Source: an uncultured Clostridia bacterium
GTDB lineage: Bacteria > Bacillota > Clostridia > Oscillospirales > Acutalibacteraceae
Length of the DNA: 22,310 bases
NCBI GenBank assembly: GCA_937896885.1
Contig: CALBNX010000084.1
Location: forward strand, 1 to 22,310
Direction: 5' to 3'
Part shown: positions 7,714 to 14,790 of the stretch, piece after piece
Layout: each line of letters begins with the position of its first letter
Numbering within the stretch: position 1 is the stretch's first letter
Position numbers and translations under genes: made by a program
Notes under the pieces: generated by a model
What the model was told of the DNA's origin: nothing
Database searches by the model: none
The model's input: the letters and a program-made list of their open reading frames with translations, nothing else

Positions 7714-8208
7714 ATGAAAACCGTAATTTGTCCGGGTAGTTTTGACCCGATTACAAATGGTCACCTTGATATTATCAGGCGCAGTTCAAAACTCTTTGAT
7801 AAGGTTATAGTTGTGGTTATGAAAAACCCTTCAAAGACAAATTTTTGTTTCAGTCCTGAAGAAAGAGCAGAGCTCATTAAGAGTTGTACCAAAGATTTGC
7901 CAAATGTCGAGGTTGATATTTACGAGGGGCTTCTGGCTGACTATGCAAAACAAAAAAATGCAGTTGCAGTTGTTAAGGGGCTTCGCGCTGTGTCCGACTT
8001 TGAATATGAGTTTCAGCAGGCACAGATGAACAAAAAACTCAATAATGAACTTGAAACAGTTTTCATCAACACAAGAGTTGAAAATTTGTATCTTAGTTCA
8101 AGTGTGGTTAAGCAAATTTGCGAATTGGGTGGGGATATAAATGATTTTGTTCCCGAATCAATTCGTGATATAATAGTAAAAAGAATTAAACGAGGTGTGA
8201 GCAAATGA
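7714..8208 (+). CDS. coaD: Phosphopantetheine adenylyltransferase
   Basis: CoaD joins 4'-phosphopantetheine and ATP to give dephospho-CoA, the penultimate step of coenzyme A synthesis. The 164 residues include the nucleotidyltransferase signature GSFDPITNGH (with the GH pair at 16-17), KGLRAVSDFEYEFQQAQMN in the middle, and the YLSSSVVKQI motif that replaces ISSTxxR of related enzymes. Length is typical. It lies 4 bases after rsmD, and its stop overlaps the next ATG by 4 bases (ATGA), so the three genes are probably translated in a coupled way. Confidence 0.96.
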   Translation: MKTVICPGSFDPITNGHLDIIRRSSKLFDKVIVVVMKNPSKTNFCFSPEERAELIKSCTKDLPNVEVDIYEGLLADYAKQKNAVAVVKGLRAVSDFEYEFQQAQMNKKLNNELETVFINTRVENLYLSSSVVKQICELGGDINDFVPESIRDIIVKRIKRGVSK

Positions 8209-8738
8209 CAATAGAAAGCTTACTTGAAGAAATTGAAGTAATACTTGAAGAAGGAAAAACAGTACCGTTTACATCAAACCTTTTGGTTGACTCAGCGGCT
8301 ATCAAAACTGCAATTGAAGACATCAGACTCAATATGCCTGATGAACTTATGCAGGCAAGAAAAATTGCTTCTGAAAGAAAAGAAATTCTTGCAGGTGCAC
8401 AAGATAGTGCAGATAAGATTATTGAAAAAGCACATCTTCGTGCAAAAGAAATTATTTCTGAAGACGAAATCACTCGTGGTGCAGAAGCTCAGGCAGCAGA
8501 AATTCTTGCAAATGCAAGAGCACAGGCTACTGAAATTGTTGAACAGGCAAGACAAAGTGCAACTGAACTCACAGAACAGGCAAGAAATTGGTCTAACGAA
8601 ATGCGCACAAGTGCAAGTGAATATGTTGAAAGCATCGTAGCAGTTGCTGACGAAACACTCACAAATTCAGTTAACGAAATTCGTCGTGCTCGTCAACATC
8701 TTAGAGCAGCTTCACAGTCAAAACGTGTTGACGAATAA
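8205..8738 (+). CDS. Ala/Glu-rich helical protein of unknown function
   Basis: I do not recognise a specific function. The 177-residue product has no signal peptide, membrane segment or Cys. Its first 40 residues are short acidic helices (LLEEIEVILEEG). From about 45 to 165 it is an almost continuous helix with repeated AxEI..A.A units (AEILANARAQATEIVEQARQ), the pattern seen in coiled-coil proteins and stalk subunits such as F/V-ATPase b/H/E. Similar proteins after coaD are often labelled 'ATPase' on that resemblance alone; there is no P-loop here, so it is not an ATPase. The start overlaps coaD (ATGA) behind CGAGGTGTGAG. The context suggests co-expression, not a pathway. Confidence 0.82.
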   Translation: MTIESLLEEIEVILEEGKTVPFTSNLLVDSAAIKTAIEDIRLNMPDELMQARKIASERKEILAGAQDSADKIIEKAHLRAKEIISEDEITRGAEAQAAEILANARAQATEIVEQARQSATELTEQARNWSNEMRTSASEYVESIVAVADETLTNSVNEIRRARQHLRAASQSKRVDE

Positions 8739-8793
8739 TCTCATATTTATAGATGATAATACTTAATGGCATTTAATAAATATTTAATATTAT

Positions 8794-8849
8794 AAATTCA
8801 CACCTCGCCGCATATTTATTTATATAAATTGTGTTCGAGGTGTTAATTT
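8794..8849 (+). promoter_or_regulatory. Long inverted repeat that would sequester the ribosome-binding site of the DUF4830 gene
   Basis: ACACCTCG (8800-8807) is the exact reverse complement of CGAGGTGT (8836-8843). After one mismatch (8799/8844), AAATT (8794-8798) pairs with AATTT (8845-8849). The 3' arm contains the Shine-Dalgarno GAGGTG (8837-8842) of the ATG at 8850, so the folded RNA would hide it. The loop is 28 bases of AT-rich sequence. It could instead be a widely spaced operator on DNA. Confidence 0.55.
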
Positions 8850-9320
8850 ATGTTCGTTTATTCAATAAAATCCAAGCAGATAAAACTGTTTTTGCTTATA
8901 GCATTTGTGGTTGTAACTGTGATAAGTCTGTTCATACTCTCACAAGAAAGCACAGATGTAGATAATGCTGATAAAGCAAGTATCAAGGCTTCAACTGAAA
9001 GTGAACGACTAAGCTTTATATCTCAATTCGGTTGGGAAGTTGACGAAGACCCCGTTGAAGTATGCGAAGTTATAATTCCAACAGAGTTTGACGAAACATA
9101 TACACAGTATAACGATATTCAGTTAAAACAGGGCTTTGATTTGAAAACTTATTCAGGAATGCGCGTGAAACGGTGGACATATTCTATAAAAAATTATCCT
9201 GGCCACGAAAGCAAAAACTATATCAGAATAAATCTGTTGGTCTATGAAGGGCTCGTTATCGGTGGCGATGTCTGCTCAATTGAACTTGATGGCTTTATGC
9301 ACGGATTTGAAAAAACTTAA
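8850..9320 (+). CDS. DUF4830-containing membrane-anchored protein
   Basis: A 156-residue protein with a short basic N-terminus and one hydrophobic segment (about 12-30), either an uncleaved anchor or a signal sequence. It is followed by a spacer and an extracytoplasmic domain. The stretch running FGWEVDEDPVEVCEVIIP, then YTQYNDIQLKQGFDL, then RWTYSIKNYPG, matches my memory of DUF4830, a small clostridial family of unknown function. No catalytic residues stand out. It lies 11 bases upstream of the pseudouridine synthase gene and likely shares its transcript. Confidence 0.8.
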   Translation: MFVYSIKSKQIKLFLLIAFVVVTVISLFILSQESTDVDNADKASIKASTESERLSFISQFGWEVDEDPVEVCEVIIPTEFDETYTQYNDIQLKQGFDLKTYSGMRVKRWTYSIKNYPGHESKNYIRINLLVYEGLVIGGDVCSIELDGFMHGFEKT

Positions 9321-9331
9321 AGGAAAACAAT

Positions 9332-10045
9332 ATGGAAAGACTTGATAAAATTCTTGCGTCACAAGGGACACTCTCTCGTCGTGATGTTAAAGAGATAGTT
9401 AAAAAGGGAAGAATTTCTGTTAATGGTGTTGTTGCAAAGAAAAGCGACATAAAAATTGATATTGATAATGATGTTGTCACTCTTGACGGTGAAATTCTCT
9501 CTTTAAAAGAACACATTTATATAATGCTCAACAAACCACAGGGGATAGTCTCTGCAAGTGAAAGTGACACTGATGAAACTGTTGTGGATTTAGTGCCCGA
9601 TGAGTTGTATAGAAAAGGACTTTTCCCTGCTGGCCGACTTGATAAAGATACAACGGGATTTGTGCTTATTACTGATGACGGTGATTTTGCGCACAAGATT
9701 CTTTCGCCAAAGAACCACATTTTCAAAACATATCTTGCAACTCTTGAACATTCTCTTTCAAAGAATGATATAGATATGCTTGAAAAGGGGATTACTCTCG
9801 CAGATGGGACAACCTTAAAAGAAGCAAGGGTTGAAGTTTTAGAAGACGGTGAGCATCCGTTGGTGCAGATTATGATTTGTGAAGGTAAGTATCATCAGGT
9901 TAAAAGAATGTTTGCTGCAGCAGGTAATAAAGTAATCGCTTTGCATCGTTCGAAAATGGGTAATCTTTCGTTGGACGAAGCCTTAAAACCGGGCGAATGT
10001 CGTGAAATAACCCTAAATGAGTTGAATTTGCTTTGCAAAAGATAA
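9332..10045 (+). CDS. rsuA: 16S rRNA pseudouridine synthase, RsuA family
   Basis: RsuA-family enzymes convert a uridine of rRNA to pseudouridine; the E. coli member acts on U516 of 16S rRNA. The 237 residues carry an N-terminal S4 RNA-binding domain (MERLDKILASQGTLSRRDVK) and the synthase domain with MLNKPQGIVSA. The catalytic Asp104 lies in AGRLDKDTTG, and the C-terminal signature is CEGKYHQVKRMFAAAGNKV. These point to RsuA more than to the large-subunit RluB/E/F enzymes, but the target base is inferred. The start at 9332 follows AAAGGA. Confidence 0.9.
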   Translation: MERLDKILASQGTLSRRDVKEIVKKGRISVNGVVAKKSDIKIDIDNDVVTLDGEILSLKEHIYIMLNKPQGIVSASESDTDETVVDLVPDELYRKGLFPAGRLDKDTTGFVLITDDGDFAHKILSPKNHIFKTYLATLEHSLSKNDIDMLEKGITLADGTTLKEARVEVLEDGEHPLVQIMICEGKYHQVKRMFAAAGNKVIALHRSKMGNLSLDEALKPGECREITLNELNLLCKR

Positions 10046-10171
10046 ATTTTTCGTCATTTTGAACAATTAAAAACAGGTCGAAAAAAGTGTTCTACTGCGT
10101 GATTTGTCTAAAAAATATGTCTTTTTTTGTGAAAAATGTTATAAAAAATTAAAAAAATATCAATTTTTTAC

Positions 10172-10200
10172 TTGCCAAAACGCATTTTATTGTGTAAAAT
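10172..10200 (+). promoter_or_regulatory. Promoter of the CdaR-type regulator gene
   Basis: TTGCCA (10172-10177), 17-base spacer, TAAAAT (10195-10200), 45 bases before the ATG. The gap from 10046 is otherwise AT-rich without a clear terminator for the preceding gene. Confidence 0.6.
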
Positions 10201-10245
10201 ACATAGTGTTCCAATCGTGAATTTGTATAAAAGGTGGTATAAGCC

Positions 10246-11331
10246 ATGTCTAACAGATTGTTTCAAGGAATCGTACATCAGATGGTTGATGTTATTGACA
10301 GAACTTTCGGTATAATTGACGAAACAGGCACTGTCATTTCTTGCAGTGAGCTTGGCAGAATCGGTGAGATTCAGTCACACGCTGTTGCAGATGTTTTTGC
10401 ATCTCCTGAAAGAAGCGTAGCAGACGGATATACATATAAAGTTTTCGGTGCACATATGCATCCTGAATATGCTGTGTTCGTTGAAGGCGATGATGAAATC
10501 GCAGCTCGTTATGTTTCTGTTCTTGCAGTTTCACTTTCAACTATCAAGCAATATTATGACGAAAAATATGACAGAAGCAACTTTATCAAGAATGTAATCC
10601 TTGATAATATTCTTCCTGGTGATATTTATATTAAAGCTCGTGAGCTTCATTTTAACAATGATGTTACAAGAGCAGTTCTTCTTATCAGAATTACAGAAAA
10701 GAACGATGTTTCTGTATTCGATATTATTCAGGACTTGTTCCCTGATAAGACAAAGGATTTCGTTATCAACATTAACGAAACAGATATTGCTCTCGTTAAA
10801 GAAGTTAAGAGCAATATTGAACCAAAAGACCTTGAAAAGCTTGCACGTTCAATTGCTGACTCATTGGGAACAGAATATTATACTCATGTTCTCGTTGGTA
10901 TCGGCTCTGCCATTGACTCAATCAAGGATTTGGCTCGTTCATTTAGAGAAGCTCAGGTTTCTCTCGAGGTTGGTAAGGTTTTTGATACTGAAAAGACAAT
11001 CGTAAGTTATGATAATCTCGGCATTGCAAGACTTATTTATCAGCTTCCAACAACACTTTGTGAAATGTTCCTTCGTGAGATTTTTAAGCGTGGCTCAATC
11101 GAGAGTCTCGACCACGAAACACTCTTCACAATTCAGAAATTCTTCGAGAACAACCTTAATGTTTCTGAAACATCAAGAAAACTTTTTGTTCACAGAAATA
11201 CACTTGTTTATCGTCTTGAAAAAATCAAGAAGCTTACAGGTCTTGATTTGAGAGAATTTGACGATGCAATCGTGTTTAAAGTAGCGTTGATGGTTAAGAA
11301 GTATCTCGATGCAAACCCTATAAAATATTGA
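10246..11331 (+). CDS. PucR/CdaR-type transcriptional regulator
   Basis: A 361-residue regulator. The N-terminal part (GIVHQMVDVIDRTFGIIDETGTVISC) resembles the sugar-diacid-recognition/PAS-like sensor domain of CdaR proteins. The C-terminus is a PucR-type helix-turn-helix (about 305-358): FFENNLNVSETSRKLFVHRNTLVYRLEKI. The middle section is the GGDEF-like helical region common in this family, with no diguanylate cyclase motif. The inducer is unknown. It is separated from ftsE by a terminator and a promoter, so it is its own unit. Placement directly upstream of ftsEX makes control of that envelope operon a reasonable guess, unproven by sequence. The Shine-Dalgarno is AAAGGTGG. Confidence 0.85.
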   Translation: MSNRLFQGIVHQMVDVIDRTFGIIDETGTVISCSELGRIGEIQSHAVADVFASPERSVADGYTYKVFGAHMHPEYAVFVEGDDEIAARYVSVLAVSLSTIKQYYDEKYDRSNFIKNVILDNILPGDIYIKARELHFNNDVTRAVLLIRITEKNDVSVFDIIQDLFPDKTKDFVININETDIALVKEVKSNIEPKDLEKLARSIADSLGTEYYTHVLVGIGSAIDSIKDLARSFREAQVSLEVGKVFDTEKTIVSYDNLGIARLIYQLPTTLCEMFLREIFKRGSIESLDHETLFTIQKFFENNLNVSETSRKLFVHRNTLVYRLEKIKKLTGLDLREFDDAIVFKVALMVKKYLDANPIKY

Positions 11332-11341
11332 TAAAACCACA

Positions 11342-11380
11342 AAAGGGACGAAAATATTGCTTCGTCCCTTTGCTTTTGTT
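11342..11380 (+). terminator. Intrinsic terminator after the CdaR-type gene
   Basis: A perfect 11-bp stem AAAGGGACGAA (11342-11352) with TTCGTCCCTTT (11361-11371) around an 8-base loop, followed by a T-rich but interrupted tail (GCTTTTGTT). Confidence 0.82.
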
Positions 11381-11448
11381 AAAAATATACATTGCAATCC
11401 ATATATTTTATGCAAAACGACGATAAATGTTAACATTTTATAAAAAGC

Positions 11449-11477
11449 GTTACAAACACAACATTTTGTGGTATAAT
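11449..11477 (+). promoter_or_regulatory. Promoter of the ftsEX operon
   Basis: A perfect TATAAT (11472-11477) with an extended-10 TG (11469-11470). The -35, GTTACA (11449-11454), matches consensus at four of six positions at 17-base spacing. The leader to the GTG start is about 75 bases. Confidence 0.6.
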
Positions 11478-11558
11478 AGTCACCGATAATGGTTATTATG
11501 TGTATTTATATCCAAAAATCAATAAAAACCAAGCTGAAAGAAAGAAAAGGTGCATATT

Positions 11559-12500
11559 GTGATTGAATTCAAAAATGTTTCAAAAACATATGATAATGGT
11601 ACTCATGCACTTCGCGATGTAACCATCACAATCAACGATGGCGAATTTGTTTTCGTTGTTGGTTCATCAGGTGCAGGTAAAAGTACCTTTCTTAAAATCA
11701 TAATGAGAGAACAGGTTGCCAATAGTGGTACTGTTGTTATCAATAATTATAATCTCAATACAATCAAGAACAGAGATATTCCAAAATTCAGAAGAACAAT
11801 GGGTATCGTTTTCCAGGATTTCCGTCTTATCCAGAATATGACAGTTTATGATAATGTTGCATTCGCAATGCGTGTTATTGGCGCAAAAGAAAAAGAAATC
11901 AGAAAAAGAGTTCCTTATGTGTTGAGCCTTGTGGGACTTTCATCAAAGGCACGTCAGTTGCCAACTGAACTTTCAGGTGGTGAACAGCAAAGAGTTGCTC
12001 TTGCTCGTGCACTTGTAAATAACGCTGGCATTATTATTGCCGACGAGCCAACAGGTAATATCGACCCTGAAATGTCATATGAAATTCTTGAATTGCTCAA
12101 CCATATCAATAATACTGGTACAACAATCGTTATGGTTACTCACGAGCACGAACTGGTTCGTCGTTTCAACCATCGTGTTATTACAATCGACCAGGGTAGT
12201 GTTATTTCTGATACTGGTGCAAAATTCAAAGAAGAAGTTGTACATACAGCAGTTGCAGAAGCAGAAACAACTGCAGAAAAGATTGAAGCAGCTGAACAAG
12301 AAATAATGGAAAAGGTTGAGCAGTCTCATGATGAAGTTAAAGAGGCTGAAAAGAAAATTGAAGAAAAAGAAGTAACATCATATTACATTCAACCAAATAG
12401 TGACCGTGAACTTGAAGAGTTTATGAAAAACTATGGTCTTGATGATGATTTTGACTATTCAAAATATCTTGATGCAGAAGACGGGGGTGCTAACGAATGA
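11559..12500 (+). CDS. ftsE: Cell-division ABC transporter ATP-binding protein FtsE with C-terminal extension
   Basis: FtsE is the cytoplasmic ATPase of the FtsEX complex, which drives conformational signalling to cell-wall hydrolases and does not transport a solute. Motifs (numbered from the GTG at 11559) are Walker A GSSGAGKS (35-42), Q-loop FQDFRL, signature LSGGEQQ (138-144), Walker B IIIADEP (158-164) with DEPTGN, and the H-loop His in VMVTHEH. The ATPase core ends near residue 220. About 90 further residues follow: an Ala/Glu/Lys helical tract, then an acidic end (DDDFDY, DAEDGG). Ordinary FtsE is about 220-230 residues, so the tail is unusual. The GTG at 11559 fits AAAAGG spacing and the MIEF family start better than a GTG at 11550. 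It overlaps ftsX by 4 bases (ATGA). Confidence 0.94.
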   Translation: MIEFKNVSKTYDNGTHALRDVTITINDGEFVFVVGSSGAGKSTFLKIIMREQVANSGTVVINNYNLNTIKNRDIPKFRRTMGIVFQDFRLIQNMTVYDNVAFAMRVIGAKEKEIRKRVPYVLSLVGLSSKARQLPTELSGGEQQRVALARALVNNAGIIIADEPTGNIDPEMSYEILELLNHINNTGTTIVMVTHEHELVRRFNHRVITIDQGSVISDTGAKFKEEVVHTAVAEAETTAEKIEAAEQEIMEKVEQSHDEVKEAEKKIEEKEVTSYYIQPNSDRELEEFMKNYGLDDDFDYSKYLDAEDGGANE

Positions 12501-13405
12501 AAGGTGCAAGTTTAAAATACCTTACAAAAGAAGGCTTCCGTAATGTCTGGGTTAACAGACTTATGTCGTTGGCATCAATCACAGTTTTGATGGCTTGTCT
12601 TGTAATCATTGGTCTTGGCTCAATGATTTATTTCAATATTAATGCATTGCTTGATAATATCGAAAGCCAAAATGTTGTTATGGTTTATGTTCAAGATGGT
12701 GTGTCAGATGAAGACACAACCAGAATGGGCAACGAAATCAAAGTTATGAACAATATTGAAGATTGCATCTTTGTCCCAAAAGAAGACGCATTCGCAGCAC
12801 AGCTTGAAAGTATGGGCGAAGACGCAGTCTTGCTTGAAGGTCTTGACGAAAACCCATTGCCAGACGCTTATAAAGTTGTGGTCAAGGATTTGACTATGTT
12901 TGACCAGACAGTTTCAGAGCTTAAAGCATTGCAGAATGTTGAAAATGTCCGTGAAAACAGTGACCTTGCCGATAAGCTTGTCAGTGTGCGAAAAGCAGTT
13001 ACAATCGTAATCGCAGGTATGGTTGCACTTCTCTTTATCGTGTCACTCTTTATCATTTCAAACACAATTAGAATTACAATGTTCTCTCGTAAACTTGAAA
13101 TCAGCATTATGAAAGCCGTTGGTGCGACAAACTGGTTTATTCGTTGGCCATTTATGATTGAGGGTATGGTAATCGGTGTAACATCAAGCCTTGTGTCATT
13201 TGGCTTGCTCGCAGGTCTTTACCAAGGTATGATTTATGTATTTAAAAATATGCTTGCAATCTTCACACCGGTGGCATTCGGTGCTTATGCAGGTTGGATT
13301 CTTCTCATATTTATGGGAATCGGTATTTTCACAGGCTCATTCGGTAGTTTAATCTCAATGGGCAAATATCTTAAAGAGCAAGGGAGTGTTGTAAGTGAAG
13401 AATAG
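12497..13405 (+). CDS. ftsX: Cell-division permease-like protein FtsX
   Basis: FtsX is the membrane partner of FtsE and relays its ATPase cycle to an extracytoplasmic hydrolase. The 302 residues show the FtsX plan: a cytoplasmic N-terminus (LTKEGFRNVWVNRLMS), TM1 (about 24-47), a large external domain (about 48-165) with the usual VPKEDAFAAQLESMGED segment, then TM2-TM4 (about 166-190, 220-245, 260-285). The conserved cytoplasmic loop IRITMFSRKLEISIMKAVGATNWFIRWPF follows TM2. The ATG overlaps the ftsE stop, and its end overlaps the hydrolase gene by 11 bases, so all three are probably coupled in translation. Confidence 0.95.
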   Translation: MKGASLKYLTKEGFRNVWVNRLMSLASITVLMACLVIIGLGSMIYFNINALLDNIESQNVVMVYVQDGVSDEDTTRMGNEIKVMNNIEDCIFVPKEDAFAAQLESMGEDAVLLEGLDENPLPDAYKVVVKDLTMFDQTVSELKALQNVENVRENSDLADKLVSVRKAVTIVIAGMVALLFIVSLFIISNTIRITMFSRKLEISIMKAVGATNWFIRWPFMIEGMVIGVTSSLVSFGLLAGLYQGMIYVFKNMLAIFTPVAFGAYAGWILLIFMGIGIFTGSFGSLISMGKYLKEQGSVVSEE

Positions 13406-14759
13406 TGTAAAATTTCTTTCAGTATTATTTGCAGTTGTAATGCTTTTCTCTTCATTTACATTCCCAACATCCGCGAGAAGTCTTGCTGACATTGAAGCAG
13501 AAATTGCTAAAAATGAAAAAGAACTCGAACAAATGGGCAATAGAGGAGATAGTGTCGATACTCTTGAAAAGCTTGCAGAACAAAAAAAAGTTCTTGATGA
13601 GCAAATCGAAGCACTTGAAGAAAAAATTGCACCAATTCAGAAAAACATTGATGAGCTTAATGTTCAAATCGAAGAACTTGAATCTAAGATTGCTACTCTT
13701 GAAACTGAAATTGCAACAATTGATGCTCAAATTGCAGAGCAGAATGTTAAAATTGACGAAACCTATGACATTCTTTCAAAAAGACTCAGAGCAGCATATA
13801 TGGCTGGTGAAACAAGTGAACTTGAAATCTTTTTAAGTGCAACAGATTTTCAAGATTTTCTTAATCGCACAGAAATGATTCGTCAGATTTCAAAGCACGA
13901 TACAGCAATTGTAAGTGACCTTGAAGAACAAATTGATGGGCTCAACAAAATGGTTGAAGACTTGACTGCAAAGCGTAATGACCTTGATAAGAGTCGTCAA
14001 AAGCTTGAGGCTGACAAGGCTGAACGCGAATCTGAAAAATCTGTTTATGACCAACAACTTGCAAAGAAAGAAAAGGCAGTCGCTCAAAACGAAGCATATC
14101 AAAGAAAAGAAAATGAAATTATCGGTAAAATGGACCAAAAGAGTGCTTATATCCAAAAACTTATGGAAGAAGCACGAATCGCAAAAGAAAAAGAGTCACA
14201 AGAAATAGACAAAGATGTTGGTAACTCTGGTTCAAGCGGTAGCGGTACAGTAAGCGGCTCAACAGGTCATGGCTTCAAGCTATCAAGTAAGGGTACAATT
14301 TGTCCAATTCAAGAAAGTGGCGTAAAATATTCAGCAAACTTTGCTTCTCATAGCGCAAGAGGTACTGCGTCAGTTGACCTGGTTTCTTATAAAAATCGTT
14401 ATGTAAGCAATAGCTTTGGCTCAGGTACATATTGGACAACATGGGGCGCAAACCTTTATGCAATGGCTGATGGTGTTGTTGTAAAATCAACCTATGTAAG
14501 CTCTACCTATGGCCACTATGTCAGCATTGACCATGGCAACGGACTTAACACACTTTATGCGCATATGTCTTCAAGAAATGTAACTGTTGGTCAAACTGTT
14601 AAGCAAGGTCAGATAATTGGTAAGGTGGGCAACACAGGTAACTGTTGGCCAAGACCAACATCATCGAACCCTGCAGCAGGTGCTCACTTGCACCTTGAAG
14701 TCCGCGTTAACGGTAACCGCGTAAACCCTGAACCTTATATTCCAATTCCGGTTAACTAA
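13395..14759 (+). CDS. Secreted coiled-coil M23 peptidoglycan hydrolase, probable FtsEX partner
   Basis: A 454-residue protein with a signal peptide (hydrophobic 5-22, likely cleavage near TSA at 25-27). Two long coiled-coil stretches follow (about 30-125 and 170-270), then a Ser/Gly linker (276-292) and a C-terminal LytM/M23 domain. The layout matches the EnvC/CwlO-type hydrolases and activators whose coiled coil is engaged by FtsX. Zinc-site residues are visible as His390 (LYAHM) and HLH at 431-433, with a probable first pair His319/Asp328. That pair is spaced H-x8-D instead of the common H-x3-D, but otherwise the site looks complete, unlike E. coli EnvC. It is therefore probably an endopeptidase, though an activator role is possible. 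The start is GTG at 13395 behind AGGGAG, inside the ftsX end. Confidence 0.88.
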   Translation: MKNSVKFLSVLFAVVMLFSSFTFPTSARSLADIEAEIAKNEKELEQMGNRGDSVDTLEKLAEQKKVLDEQIEALEEKIAPIQKNIDELNVQIEELESKIATLETEIATIDAQIAEQNVKIDETYDILSKRLRAAYMAGETSELEIFLSATDFQDFLNRTEMIRQISKHDTAIVSDLEEQIDGLNKMVEDLTAKRNDLDKSRQKLEADKAERESEKSVYDQQLAKKEKAVAQNEAYQRKENEIIGKMDQKSAYIQKLMEEARIAKEKESQEIDKDVGNSGSSGSGTVSGSTGHGFKLSSKGTICPIQESGVKYSANFASHSARGTASVDLVSYKNRYVSNSFGSGTYWTTWGANLYAMADGVVVKSTYVSSTYGHYVSIDHGNGLNTLYAHMSSRNVTVGQTVKQGQIIGKVGNTGNCWPRPTSSNPAAGAHLHLEVRVNGNRVNPEPYIPIPVN

Positions 14760-14772
14760 TAAATTATATAAA

Positions 14773-14790
14773 AAAGGATGATGTCCTTTG
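14773..14790 (+). promoter_or_regulatory. Small hairpin over the start site of the S41-family gene
   Basis: AAAGGA (14773-14778), the likely Shine-Dalgarno, is the exact reverse complement of TCCTTT (14784-14789), which includes the first two bases of the TTG start codon. The loop is TGATG. A 6-bp stem is weak but is placed where it would damp initiation. Confidence 0.4.

Noticed and set aside
13483..14208. Lys/Leu-rich open frames in other phases of the M23 gene
   Set aside because: They are by-products of the A-rich coiled-coil codons and have no start context or family features.
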